Positions 10,889 through 22,577 are shown, numbered from the stretch's first letter. The stretch is 64,000 bases of DNA from Apiotrichum sp. Y4204 (GCA_025531455.1 JAMYHL010000032.1:1-64000); one strand, 5' to 3'. A program made the numbers and translations. Notes: generated by a model from the sequence alone, not told the origin.

Positions 10889-12377
10889 CTATAGCAACAC
10901 AAAAAGAGCGATCCCGACAACACTGATAATCTGATGTCAGCATCACAACCTGTTTAATACGCACTACTCGGCCTGCCACTTCTCCAGTATTACGCAAGCT
11001 ATTTGCGCCTGAGCTGGGACTCGCTGCCACGATAGTGTTGTTTGAAGGTGCCGCTGTGGAGGTTTGGAACCCGCTCGCCGCCGCCGTGGACGTGGAGGAA
11101 ACGACCGGCGTAACGCTCAACGTCGGGGTGTTGGTGGGGAGCTCGGTGCTTGTGAACGGCGCTCTGTTCTCGTACCTGATGATGCGTCCGCTGGGGCTGT
11201 ATATCATTAGCCAAGGGTGCGTGTAGAAACATACTTCTTCACAGTAAGGAATGCTATACTGGTGAGGTTGAAGTAAGCGTTGTCGGACACGCCCGTAATG
11301 GTGATGGTGGTCTGGTTGGTATTGAGCGGGTTGAGCGCGAGCATCAGGAACGGCACGGCGTTGGAGCTCCCAAACGACCGCAGGGTGGTGTTGAAGAAAC
11401 CCGAGGTATTCTCGTCTGCGGGGAGGAACGGGAGCGGGATCGAGCTCGTCCACTTGGCTCGCGGCTCGAGGGCCTGTGGGTACACGTCTCCTGCTGCTGT
11501 GTTCCCGCTGACGAGCAGCATGCCTGTCTCCCTTGGAGGTATGATTACGAGCTCTGTGCCCTTGAGCAGCTTCAAGGAGTGGAACTGGGCCACGGTGTGA
11601 TCCACTTGCGAAGGTCAGTATACGATTGACCTTCCCGTCTTTGGTGAATACGGGTGCAGGGCACTGGAACCAACTGTTAACTACTCACCGCCCTCTCCCG
11701 GTTCCGGATAATGTGCTGTTGTCTCGATGTCTCCCATGATCTTGATGTGCTTATTAGAGACCACAGTGCCGTTTGTGACCAGTTCGTAGTCATCGCCAAA
11801 AGCACCGTTGGCTCCAGTGCTGGACGTCAGTCGACCACCAGCGCTCCCGGTCCGAAAGCCCTACATACTCTGGAGGAGCGGGGATGATGATGTCCATATT
11901 GACATTTCTGATATTCTGCACATTGTACAGCATCACATCATGGTATCCGTACGGCAGGTCGTCGGCAAGGATCCAATCTGAGAAATCCTCGTCCCAGTCT
12001 GCGTCAACGACAAGGGGCACGCGCGCGACCCTCTCGTGTCCGGCAGTAATGACCTCGGCGACACCGTATTCGGCGGTGGTGTACGACCCATTTGCATCCT
12101 TAGTGTCGAAAGTTGAAAACGCGCCAGTAAGCCCAAAACTCCGCCCAGTAAACTGGAAGCGCACATTCCAGCCCCCGTCTGCGGGCGGCTGCGTGCACTC
12201 GACAATGATTCCGTTGGGGACCCAGTCTCCGCGCAGAGTCAGCTCGTCAGAGAACCGATTCCATGCCTCTGTTGCCGTGCTCAGCTCGTACGCCTCGGCT
12301 GGCCTAAATCCGATAGCTAGAGCCCAGAAGAGTGCGAAGACCGCGACCAGTCGATGGCTTGGGAGTAGACGACTCAT
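10889..12377 (-). CDS. Secreted surface protein with C-terminal GPI-anchor-like signal
   Basis: Exons 12377-11869, 11819-11689, 11604-11235, 11175-10965 and 10930-10889 join to 420 codons. It starts with a signal peptide (FALFWALAIGFRPAEA). Two beta-rich extracellular modules follow; the first ends YGYHDVMLYNVQN and the second holds SLKLLKGTELVIIPP and ITITGVSDNAYF, with several N-glycosylation sequons. A Ser/Thr/Pro stalk precedes SSGANS and a terminal hydrophobic run IISVVGIALFVLL at the stop, the layout of a GPI-anchor signal. The last 34-nt intron is essential: without it the frame loses the hydrophobic end. Tandem paralog of the next gene, which keeps a TM helix and a cytoplasmic tail. 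The ligand is unknown; the modules could be carbohydrate-binding jelly rolls. Confidence 0.72.
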
Positions 12378-13077
12378 ATTGCGTGTGTCGTCGATTCACG
12401 AGGAACTTTGGCTGTAAATAAGGATGGCAATGAGACGGTACGTGATTGCGAGCGAGTGAGTTGAGGTTCTGAGATCAAGTGATCCATTAGACAAACCAGT
12501 GCAGTTCATAAGTACGGAAGGCCTTTTGCTCCACCCTCTGAAGATTCATGTCATGACGCGAACGACCAACACGCCGTTCGGCTCGGTGAGTTTACAGTTT
12601 TCGTCCCCATCGTGCCTGGGCCGATGGCGTCTCGGATCGTTCCTGGTCCCATCGATCGGAACAACTTGTACTCTTGTCCGAAACACTCGACAGGAGACGC
12701 GCATGCTAGCCGTTGTCCGGGAAAGTTTGGATCTGGCTGCCGTCAACAACCCGTCTGATGGGGATGCGCGTTCAACTGCCTATGCTTAGACTAGGGCTGC
12801 AAAAGCGGGAGCAGGGCTCACATACATATATATACGGTACAGCCTCCGCGTAAGGACGGTCTCGGACACTTGTGATGGTGCTCACACGACTTGTCCCATG
12901 TTGTCCTTCCCGCAGGTGCAATGTTGAAACTGACCCTGGGGCATGCCGTGCTTTAATGTATACGCTTTAATGTATACGGAGGCGCCACCTGGCTTGAAGA
13001 ACATGGAGCCGTCTTTTTTTCCTGCAGAAATTCTGCACACGTGAAGTAGAGGTACATGGTGGTGGTGTGTATGACAA
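12378..13077. other. Promoter region of the GPI-type paralog
   Basis: Contains a TATA-like run (ACATATATATACGG, about 12823-12836) and a perfect tandem repeat of GCTTTAATGTATAC at 12950-12963 and 12964-12977. No coding frame is supported. It presumably serves the minus-strand gene starting at 12377 and the 3' end of the neighbour ending at 13078. Confidence 0.5.
12950..12977. repeat. 14-bp perfect tandem duplication
   Basis: GCTTTAATGTATAC occurs twice head to tail about 575 bp upstream of the minus-strand start at 12377. Function unknown; it may be a duplicated operator or simple slippage. Confidence 0.8.
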
Positions 13078-14932
13078 TCAGCTCTGGCTCTGGCGGTTCT
13101 GTCGCCTGGCCTTCCACGACGGATTGTACATGGGAGGAAGCAGCTCGTCCTCGACGAGCTCGTCTGGCGGCACGACCTCCAGCTCTCCCGCGTCCTCGTC
13201 GTGTCTGACGCCTCGGGTGCGGAGTGGTGCGCGTTCGCGAGCTGGAGTACTTGAAGTTGAGGGCCCAGACGGCGCCTCTGATGATCGTGCGGCTGGAGGA
13301 GTGGATGCGGGGTTCTTTGTGAACATGGTGGGGGTTTTCCCTTCGGTCGGATCCGGGAGAATGTCGCTTTCGACCGGAGAGTTGTCGTGGTAAGGGTTTA
13401 GTATGGGCGCATCGCTGCTGCCTGCGCGCATGGCTTGGAAGTTGTCATCGTCGATCGTACCGTTTCTGCCGTGTCAGAAGTGTAGTCGGCAAGGATACTC
13501 ACAGTGCTCGCGGTGAATGCTGGCGCCTCCTTCGTCTCATGATGAAGAACACAATGAATGCAAGCAGGGCAGCTCCCACAACACCGCCGACCTGATATTA
13601 GCTACACGGCGCACGTTTATCAAACGGGTCGGCTCAACGTACCACTCCGCCAGCAATGGCTCCAGCGCTCGAGGTCTTGTTGGACACCGGACTCCCGGGG
13701 GTGGAAGTGAGATCAGTGTCGCTGGGTCCATTTGGACGCGAAGTGGTGCCTGTCGCCGGAGGGGAGGACGTTGTTGCCGGGTCGTCGCCTATCAGAAGGA
13801 TCTCTCCTCCTTGAGGACTGTTCATCAGTAATGCTGTGAAGTGAAGCGAAGCAGACAGCAGAACTCACTTCTCTGCACTAAGGGCGGTCATGCTTACGAT
13901 TTGGAAGTAATTGTCGTCCGAAACCCCCGAAAGCGTAATGGTTGTGTCGTTGTCATAGAGCGGGTTGAGGGCCAGTACGAGTGCAAAACCCCCCGAGAGA
14001 AAGGATTTGCTCGGCGTGCGATACGTTGAAGTGAACACTCCCGAAGTGCTGTGGTTTGCAGGAAGCCACGGAAGAGGGGCCGAGCTCGTCCACTTGCCTT
14101 CCGCCGTAAAGCCGATGGGATAGGTCGATCTGTTCGCCCACGACGCCATGACCATGAAGAGGCCAGTGTCCTTCGGAAGGGTGACGACCAGCTCAGTGTC
14201 TTTAAGGAGTTTCAACGTAGCCGTGTTGTTAAGAGATTGGCCGTCTAGAAATGAGTTAGCGGGCACTCTGCAAATGGCGGATAAATTGTCGACTTACAAG
14301 GTTCCGGGTTTGGGGGAAGTACTGTGGTCTGTAGTTCTCCTCTTACTGTGTAATACGGCGACGTGGTGTTCCATTTGCCGTCCGGTCTATCAATGGGGAG
14401 AATCTCAATGGCATTGACATTACCGTCACTTGGGGTGCTACCACGTCAGTAACGCACACGCAAAGCGAAATGAGAGTTATTGTACTTACTTTGGCGGGGC
14501 TGGGATAATATTTGCCATGGCGACCTTGACGACTGACGAGACGTTATAAATAACCACGTCGTGATACCCATACGGAACGGGCTCGGCGAAGGTGAGCACA
14601 CCGGGCGTGGAACTAATCGCGAGAGTCACCGTTAGGGGATTTTCGACTCCCACTGTCGCAACAGTGGCCTGACCCCCGTCGTTGGCCAGTTCACCCTCAA
14701 ACTGGAAGCCAGCCCCGAGATACTGGAACCGCAGATCGCACGGCTGTTGCGTACAGTTCGCGATGCGCCCCTCCTCATCATACGACCACTCGCCGTCATA
14801 CGTCAGGTCCCTCTGGAACGTCAACTCCGTCACGCTCAACTCGTAGGCGCTGGCGGTCGGACCAAGCGTCACAAAGGCGATGAACAGCGACATCATCGTG
14901 ACTAGTGCCGAGCGGGTGTCGAAGGCGCTCAT
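13078..14932 (-). CDS. Single-pass surface protein, paralog of the GPI-type neighbour
   Basis: Six exons (14932-14490, 14437-14298, 14244-13869, 13817-13643, 13591-13503, 13465-13078) join to 536 codons. Signal peptide: SLFIAFVTLGPTASA. Two extracellular modules match the neighbour: YGYHDVVIYNVSS in the first, LKLLKDTELVVTLPKDTG and ITLSGVSDDNYF in the second. A Thr/Ser/Pro stalk leads to a TM helix (GGVVGAALLAFIVFFI) and a basic stop-transfer RRRRRQ. The cytoplasmic tail of about 140 residues is Pro/Ser-rich and ends near PPMYNPSWK. The third member at 38.8-40.8 kb has the same order and a matching PPSYDPAW tail. It may be a receptor or wall-sensor type protein; the role is not known. Confidence 0.75.
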
Positions 14933-15652
14933 CGCGCGCAGACTTGCCTGTTGGCGAAGCTAAATGGTAATGTGTTGAAAGTGGTGATGTCAAGAGCAAC
15001 GAAGGGAGGAGAGAGCTTCAAGGTATGGGTAAGTTTCAAAACGGCGTTAGCATGTAAGTTGGGGTGCAGCAAGCGTGATGGATGCTCGACAGAACTATGG
15101 AAGAAGCAGGGGCTGTATAAGTGTCCGAAATATCCAGGGAGTGAAGTGGTATGATAAGATGACAGCATGGATCCATCTTGTTCCTGTGACACGAAAAGTT
15201 TCCACAATCTGGTGAGTCCTGAAACTGGACGTGGGTGCTGGAACGGCGCCGCTCACCGCTTTCCTCAATCTGAACGGCAGCCAGGGGTGCGGGAACAGGG
15301 GGTCCACAACCGCATCCCGGCGTACCCCTGATAAACGGCGGTTCGGGACATGTATGGTGGGTCATAACGTTTGTCGCCGGTAAGCTCTTCAAGCTGGCGA
15401 GTGCGTCACGAGCAACTGCTGTTGCGGATGAATCCCTGGTGACCATTAACTTTCTATTCTTCGACGCTGCGACAGGCGACATATGGGATCCATGACGAAG
15501 ACGAGTCTCATGAAAAAGTGGCGGATGATATCGCTGTTGCCCAGATACGTTGGCCAAGGGTTCAGGAGCGTCGACTAGATCCAAACGTTGCGAATCTCAA
15601 CGTTGAAGGCCAGCAAAACACAGTGACCCATTTCACCCCCTTGCCATTCCCG
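14933..15652. other. Intergenic region upstream of the single-pass surface protein
   Basis: Holds the promoter of the gene starting at 14932 and the 3' flank of the polymerase gene. A minus-strand frame of 182 codons (15584-15036) is open but has no motif, mixed composition and no splice support, so it is not annotated. Confidence 0.4.
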
Positions 15653-17703
15653 CTATCCATCGGCATTCCGCAGCTCGGGGGGAACGTACGCGAGCCCCAG
15701 AAACGCCAGTATCTCGCGCTCGGTACCAAAATGAATCTCCTCGTTCGTGCGCGACAGCAGCCCCGCGCGAAACTTGTACCCCCTATCGTCAGCCAACTCA
15801 TATTTACTTCACAACACGCACTGGTCCTCGGCGACGCGGCGCAGGTCGCGCTCAAACATCATGCTGCCGCTCCAGCTGAGTACCGCCGCGGCATAGCGTT
15901 CGCGCGGGGCAAGGATGATGTCTACCCGGCGATGGAGGCGCGGCGGGGAGCGTTTTCCAGTCTTCTTGTTCCCCTCAGCTGGTGGGAGACGGAGGATGAC
16001 AAACGCCTTGTCGAGGTTATCAAAGTTTGCGCCGCTTGAGTGCAGCGGGGTGTTTGGATCGCGTACCGTCTTTTCTTCTTATCAGCGTTACTATTTTGGC
16101 AATTATCTCACGCAGAACATGGGTCACGATGCCGAGTCGCCCGAGACGGCGGCACAGCGCGCCAAGCAGCTGGGGATCGTCGCCCGCCTGGGAGAGGATC
16201 ACGTCCACGTCGGAAACCTCGGGCTTGCCACGGCGGTATCTGATATCAGAGAGATCGTCACTCGCAAACTTACCCCCCGGCGATGGTCCACACGCAGTCA
16301 GGGTGCAGTGCCTCTGCATTCTGCGCAACGACTGCAGCGATTTCCTCCGCCTCGGCGCGCGGGATCCTGCTATCAGAAAATCTTCCGCATCCACACTCAC
16401 GGAGCAGCGAGCTCGTCCTTGAGATCGAGCCACGCACACACCACCTCGGAGCGGCCCATCGTGCCCTCCATTCTGCGCCGGAACGCGTGCCGTTCCGCGC
16501 GGTGCTCGCTTTCGGCCTCGCGTTCCAGTTCCCGTTTTCCTTTCCGTTTCCTTTTCCTGTCCCCCGTCTCGCTGTGCTCTGTATCCTCCTCCTTGCCGTC
16601 TCCGTCGCAGTAGTACGTCTTCACGTCGTCGAGCGTGCGGCACCCACGCTCCCACAGCTCGGCAGCGGTCGCGGGCCCGATGCCGTGGATGCTCGAAAAC
16701 TCCACCAGGGCGCGGTAGTGCTCTGACGCGAGGATCGCGTCCGACTCGGCAATCGAGCCAGTGTCGAGGTACTCGTCAATCTGGCGTCAGACGTGTGCGC
16801 GGACAAGAGGAGAGGCAGTGCGAGAAACTCATACTCACCCGCTTTGCAACCTTTTCGCCGACGTCGACGAGCTTGCGCGCCTCGGCGCCAGAACGCAGGC
16901 GGCGGGGCACGGCTGTTGTCAGTTCATCCCAGCGGGCAGTGGTATTCCGCACATTTAAGAATCTACCGTCAGAAAACGAACCATAAAAGCCACACCTCAG
17001 ACTCACGCTCATACTCCTCCGATAGCTGAGGACATTACTATTCTTCTGGGCGCCCTCCTCAAACTCGCGCAGCGCATATATCGGCCGGATGGCATCGACA
17101 ATGTCCTGGTTTACGCATTTGAGCGGACACGGGCGCTCGACCGCCATGCGGGGGATTGAGCGCAGCGGGATGTCTTCGGGATAGGGGGCAATGTCGGGTT
17201 TGGATGTCGTCGGTGGCGCTGGCGCTGATGACGCTGGCGACGGTGGCGACTTGGCGGCCTCGACGCTGTTGCTGTGCTTGAACACGCGGTATTTCTCGCG
17301 ATCGGGCAGCGCGAGGGATACGACCTCGCGCTCGTGCGATTTTGCCAGCGCATATGTATCCGCCACGAAGGCGTCCGAGAGGAGATTCGGCATTGCAGTC
17401 TGACGTCAGTTCCTTCTCCGCTAGGCTTACGCTCACGGCGCCAGCTCCGAGGATGCGCTCGAGGCGCGGCCGCCCGCGCAGGGCAGTGATCACTATCCGG
17501 GCTGCGCGGGCGTCGCCTACGCGCTCACCGCCGAGCTCCGTGATGCGCTCGTCCGTCTCTGGTGGGAGGTGTGCGGGGACGAGGAAGAATGTCAGCTCGG
17601 CAAAGAGTGGGGGCAGGCGCGGGAAGAGGGGCGAGATCGGGGACGGGACGGGGGAGGGGGAGGAACTCGAATCGGAGCTCGCGGACGGAGCGCGCGAGGA
17701 CAT
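15653..17703 (-). CDS. Family X DNA polymerase (Pol IV/lambda-like)
   Basis: Fills short gaps in base excision repair and non-homologous end joining in the nucleus. The N-terminus after a Ser/Pro start looks like a BRCT domain (PETDERITELGGERVGD). The 8-kDa/fingers helix-hairpin-helix part follows (SYRRS, KLVDVGEKVAKR, FSSIHGIGPATAAELW). The palm has the two metal Asp residues in VSDVDVILS and the third in RRVDIILAP. The thumb has LSWSGSMMFERDLRR, close to the family GWTGSKxFERDLR. The C-terminus is LAYVPPELRN, matching the usual LGLxYxPPxxR end. A Lys/Arg/Glu-rich insert sits before the palm. It has about six small introns; one of 33 nt near 16963-16995 preserves frame whether or not it is spliced. 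Exon ends were not all resolved. Confidence 0.88.
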
Positions 17704-17949
17704 TGTGGATGATGGGGGTATGGATGCATGGGAACTCTGGATATGATGAGGTTGGACATAAGTATGGACATGTCATGACATGACATGGCTGAACGGCCGA
17801 CATAGACCGCATGGCCGCATGCTCTCGGCGATTGTGCTCTCGTGCTCGTTCAATGCAAGGTTGATGACGTCGGGGACCGAGGAATGAGACATGGGTCTCG
17901 GCGTCAATGAGGCATTGCTTCGGCGTGGGGGGTTCGACCAGTGCTATTT
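17704..17949. other. Short intergenic spacer
   Basis: Upstream of the polymerase start. Contains the repeat GACATGTCATGACATGACATG around 17756-17785. No gene is seen. Confidence 0.4.
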
Positions 17950-20212
17950 TCAGAGGAGAAGAGGCTCCTGAGGGAGGACGGGCACCTGCACTGCCGGCGG
18001 GCCGAGCTCCGGGATGCCGAGGATGGCGCTTAGTTCGGCGAGGTCGTCGAGCTCAGTGAGGAGGTTGGGCGAGTTTGACGTGTTGGCCGGCGATGCGTGA
18101 GCAATGGGGTCGACGGTGTCGCTCGGTGGCCAGCGGTACGCCCCACTGCGAGTTAGCAACTGAATACAGTCTGAACCCACCTCCGGACCGGCTGCTCGTG
18201 CCACTCGTGCCCCCCGTTCGCAGTCATTCGTCCTGTGGCCTGCGCCCACGACAGCGTCGGGTGCCAGGCAAGGTATGCCGTCCACGGCGGGCGCGTGCCG
18301 ACGTGGATGAGGGGCACGGGCGGGCGCTGGTCGACCGCCCGCCAGAACTCTGCGGGGAGCGCGAATGGCATCACCTGGCGTGAGCTAGCAACAAATCGCC
18401 CTAACTCACCTCGGAGGTCCACACCGTGTCGTACAGGATTGACTCGGAAAAGATGCGCCCCAGGAACAACACCTCGCCGGCCTTCGTCGCGTTCTCCAGA
18501 GCGGTATACTTTTCGGGCGAGCCCGCGTGCTTGAGCGCAAACGTCGGGCGCGCGCGATGCTCGTGCATTGGGGAGATAACACTCATGTGCACCTCCGTAG
18601 CACCGCGGTGCAGCGCGCGCGCGATGGCCCACACCGCCCCACGGAGATTCGTCGTGCAGCTGATCCATTGGTCGCTCGTGCTGCACATTACGTGTGCGGC
18701 AACGGTCGAGGCGAGGAACGAGCCCGCGTACCCCTCCCACGAGGGGCGGGTTGGATAGGCTGTCGGGGAGATGCCATCGTACGCGCGCGCCGAGAAGCCA
18801 GAGGTTGCCGCCATTCCCGTCCATTTCAGCTGTGAGCGAGAGTACACCGAATGTACGCGGAAGCAGCCGCCGTCCTTGGAGAACTGGTTGAGGGAAGCAA
18901 AGGTGAGCTCTGGCACTGGTGGTGGGATGACTGGGAAGAGTGGGGGAAGGTACAGCGGCGCGGGTGGGGCCGGCGCTGGCTTGGAGGGCAGCTGACCGAG
19001 AGGGATTGAGTTGGGGAGCGATGCGGGACTGTTGCCGCCATTGCTGATGCCGCCATTGCCATTGCTGCTCCCGTTGCTGTTCCCGCCACTGGTGTAGCTA
19101 TTATTGTGGCGGTGACCGTTACCGTTGCCATTCACATTCACGGTACCGCTACCATTATCGGTCCCCCGGCCATTACGGCGCAGCGGGGCCTGGCGATTCG
19201 GTAGGTGTCCCAGGCGCTGTTCATAATGTGTGCTCGGCCCGCCATTCGCATGACGACTCCTGGCATCCACACTGCGTGCGCCGCGAAGCGCCAGCAGCCC
19301 AAACGTGTCATCGTCATCAAACCCCGCTGTCTCCGCCTCGGTCACCTCCGCGTCGGGGTCCGCGACATACAGCTCGTTGTCGGGGTCGTACTCGGACCAC
19401 GCGCGGCCGGCGAGGTACGAGACATCAAAATCGGACTCGGCCTCGGACACGGACGGCTCGGAGCTGGGTTCGGGTTCGGTGGCAGTGGGCTCTGGCTGGA
19501 AGCCGATTAACGCGAGGAAGGACGGGCTCGGCGGCCTCCCGGAAAGTACGTCTCGAGGCGGGTCGCTGGCTTGGTCGAAGTTGACAAGCACGGGTGCGGG
19601 CCGCGGACTACCAGCCAGCAGGTCCGCCATGTCCGAGCCTGAGCCTGAGTCCGAGTCCGCGTTCCTCATCACCACGTCACTGAGATACGCGTCGGGCACC
19701 ACGGTAATGAGGTCCTCTACGGGGGAAACCGTCCGGCGAGGGGGTGGTGAAGACTTGGGGGCATGGCCGTTCGGGAGTGGGTTAGAGTGGTTGTTTGGGA
19801 GTGTGTTAGTGTGGCTGTTTGGGAGGGGGTTAGAGTCATCAGACGCCTCATTCCAATCATCCCAGTCATCACTTCCTGCTTGGGCTGCGCGTTCGGCTTC
19901 CGCTTCGCGCGCAGCGCGAACCCATTCCTCCCACCCCTCCTCCCACGGTGCGGGGACGATGGCGTCTGCAGGGACGGTGTAGGTGAAATTGGGAATGATG
20001 GTGGGTAGATCTGCGGGGTCGGGGCGGGTGGGAGCTAGAGTTGGGGACGGGGAGGAGGAAGGCGGGGATGCGGACGCGAAGGACGGCGAGGGGGAGCCGG
20101 AGGGAGAGGAGGGGGGGAATGGGGGGGAGGAGAGGGGGGAGAAAGAGGAGACTGAGGAGGGGTACGGGTTCGTTGTTGCCATTGGTGACGCTGAAGATGA
20201 CGAGTACGACAT
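17950..20212 (-). CDS. DUF7587-like protein with long disordered N-terminus
   Basis: Exons 20212-18410, 18374-18181 and 18145-17950 join to 730 codons from ATG 20212; in-frame ATGs at 20308 and 20182 are alternatives. The first 480 residues are Ser/Pro, acidic and Asn/Gly-rich. The C-terminal domain holds FRVHSVYSRSQLKWTG, a middle DQWISCTTNLRGAVWAIARA, and EVLFLGRIFSESI followed by PFALPAEFW. The same landmarks in the same order occur in the gene at 60.8-62.6 kb, so the two are paralogs. The pattern matches the fungal DUF7587 domain as I remember it; no biochemical role is established. The spacing of an Arg strand, a Ser/Thr strand and a Glu strand recalls ADP-ribosyltransferase folds, but this is speculative. 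Confidence 0.65.
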
Positions 20213-20618
20213 TAGTGCAAGAAGCAAGAGTGAGAAAAGAGTAGAGAAGGAGTGTTTGGGTGTTGTTGTCAGTGATGATGATGGCGGTGAGGGAAGACGC
20301 GGTGCCATCACCAGTGGATGAGTATATGAGCGCGCACATTTCAGCCAGAAGCGCACACCGAGTCTCAAATCCAGCATTTACCCACGTCCCCCAGTGCGCA
20401 GAGTGCGTGGCCAGCGACGCGTCCGCGGGGCATGCGCGCATGCACGTACATGCAACATGCACGCTCGACTACCGCCCTGCACGCCTCGCGCCTCGCTTCC
20501 GGCTTCCGATCAGATTCCCACCCCATGTCCCCGCGGCCTCGCTGCCGTCCCTGAACGGAACAACGTGAAGTCCAAGTGCCAACTGCCAGCTCGGAGCTGA
20601 ATGGTAGTGCTATGCATA
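20213..20618. other. Intergenic spacer
   Basis: Leader of the minus-strand DUF7587-like gene plus the 3' flank of the next minus-strand gene. Rich in GCATGC/TGCATG repeats near 20430-20460. No gene is seen. Confidence 0.4.
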
Positions 20619-21552
20619 TTACGCAGCGACGGCCTCACGTGCCGCCGCGAGTGCGGCGCGGCGCTCGGCGTCGAGCTCGGCCCTGCGCTCCTCCTTCTCG
20701 GTCCTCGCGCGCGCGCGGCGGCGGTTGAGGTGCGTGCGCTCGAGGTGCGTCGTCATGCCCTTGGGGCGGTCGGCCCAGGCGGCAATTTCGCGCGGCGTGC
20801 GCTCGACCTCGCCGGCCGCAATAGCCGCCTCGTGGGCGGCGGCGGCGGCGGCACGCTTCTCCTCCTGAATCGCGGCGCCGATCGCGCGCTGTGTGCTCGT
20901 GCTCGCGCTCCGCAACACCTCCTCCCACCGCTCGGCGGCCTTGGGAGCCGACGACAGCTGCCACATCACGTGCTTCCGGTCAGGCGAGTATCGTGCCAGT
21001 CCAGTGTTCGGGTACGGCGCGTTCCACTTGCGCTCGATGAGCTCGAGGCCGGCGAGCGCCGGGATGATGCGCTTCTTGAGGAATCTGCGGTTAGGTCTGT
21101 CGGGGAGTAATCGCGGGAAGGAAAGTGGACAGTGAGGGAGGGAGCTTCAATGTGGAGATCCTTGATGGTTTCTCTTCGCTGCAGGAAGCCCGCAGCACAA
21201 GACACCTCATACCCATCCCTCCCCCTCGCCCTCACCCTACTCACGTCGCAGAGACAAACGGATGTCCGTCGGGCACATCCATCGGCAGGAGGGTGTTGCT
21301 CTTGCGCGCATTCTTCGCCGCGGCAGTGACCTTGAACGGGTTCGTGTTCGGCCCCTTGTCCTGCTGCTTCTTGCCCTCGAGCGGCTCGCCTTGGCTGCGG
21401 ATACCCTCTGCGAGCAGCTCGCGGAACTGGTGCGGGCGCGTCTCGAGCACGCGGCGGACGAGCGCAAACGCCGCGATTGACGGGCCGGCGGTCGGGCGCA
21501 GCATTGACGGCTTGGCCTTGGCGGGCGCGAGGAGCGAGAGGCTTGGTCGCAT
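20619..21552 (-). CDS. Hypothetical basic protein, possibly mitochondrial
   Basis: Two exons (21552-21245, 21084-20619) join to 257 codons; the donor is GTGAGT and the acceptor ACCGCAG. The N-terminus is Arg/Ser/Ala-rich and lacks early acidic residues (MRPSLSLLAPAKAKP), like a mitochondrial presequence. Then come LVRRVLETRPHQFRELL, NTNPFKV and HPFVSATFLKKRIIPAL, and a long Ala/Glu/Arg helix at the C-terminus. It shares a 288-bp divergent promoter with uS13m, which supports a mitochondrial and perhaps ribosomal role. The NPF element recalls mL59-type proteins, but the rest does not match, so no family is assigned. Confidence 0.62.
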
Positions 21553-21840
21553 GCTGGTGGTGGGATAAATGGTGGACTCGATGCTCAAAAGTGGAGTTGG
21601 TTGTCGATGGTCGGAAATCTCAAAAGACAGGGGCTCGGCTGATAACCCTCCTCCTCTCTGCCTGGAGGTCGGGATTTTCCGCGTGTGGCGGAGTGTGGCA
21701 CCTCTGGGGGGGTCCCTGGCTGTCTTTTTCTGTCGCAGCCCCGCTTTTCACCACCAACCACCTACAAACCACTCGATTTCGACCTTTTGTCGTCGACATC
21801 GATATCGCGCTCACCACCGCCCTTCCCCCTCCCACTCGCC

Positions 21841-22577
21841 ATGCATCTCCTCGGCCACTACCTCCCCGACCACAAGCCGGTGCGCATCGCCCTGCGCGCA
21901 TTCTACGGTGTGTCGCACGAGCGCGCCGCGCGCCTCCTCGCGCGCCTCTCCATTCCCGAAAAGGCCCTCGTGTCCTCGCTCACCGAGCCCCAAGTCACAG
22001 CCTTGTCGGGATACCTCTCTGCCCCGCTCGCTGCGGGGAGCGCACCAAAGACCCCCGTCGCCAACCCCGACGGATCGCCCTCCTCTCCTTCCCACCGCGC
22101 CCGCGAGGACCCGCTCGACACGCTCAAGATCGAGACCGACCTCCGCCGCCAGCTCCAGGCCAACATCCAGCACCACCGTATCGTCGGAACCTACAAGGGC
22201 CGCAGGCACGCCATGGGTCTTCCGGTCCGCGGACAGAACACGCGGAACAACAGCATGACTGCGCGTAGGCTCAACTCCCTCAACCGCAGGCGGTACACGT
22301 GAGTAGAGGGAGATGCGAGGGCAAGATCAGGCGAGATGGAGGGGAAGATAGCGAGTAGCCGGTATTGCAGTGGCTCGCGAGGGCTGCCAGACTTTTGCGT
22401 TTCAGCCGAAGCGGAGCCGCTGCAAGAACTTGGGTTACTGCTCCTCGCCTCTCATATCTCGCGGCGCTCAACCGTTTCCACTTCACCGCTGACAGCAGCA
22501 CCGCGCCGCCAGAGTTCACCGAGGCCGCCGTCCCGCAGCCGCCGTCGCAGATCCTCCGGATACTCGGCATGCAGTAG
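21841..22577 (+). CDS. Mitochondrial small-subunit ribosomal protein uS13m
   Basis: Exon 1 (21841-22298) encodes the S13 core: an N-terminal FYGVSHERAARLLARL helix-turn-helix that binds the head of the small subunit, then HHRIVGTYKGRRHAMGLPVR and the GQNTRNNSMTARR tail contacting rRNA. Reading straight on gives a TGA at 22302 and 153 residues. That TGA lies inside a GTGAGT donor. Splicing 22299-22405 (acceptor GTTTCAG) adds 56 in-frame residues to a TAG at 22577; the exon is open and has no ATG of its own. I annotate the spliced form but both ends are possible. The neighbour on the other strand starts 288 bp upstream. Confidence 0.85.

Noticed and set aside
15036..15584. Open minus-strand frame of 182 codons
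   Set aside because: No motif, mixed composition, no signal of splicing, and it fills the promoter of the adjacent surface-protein gene.
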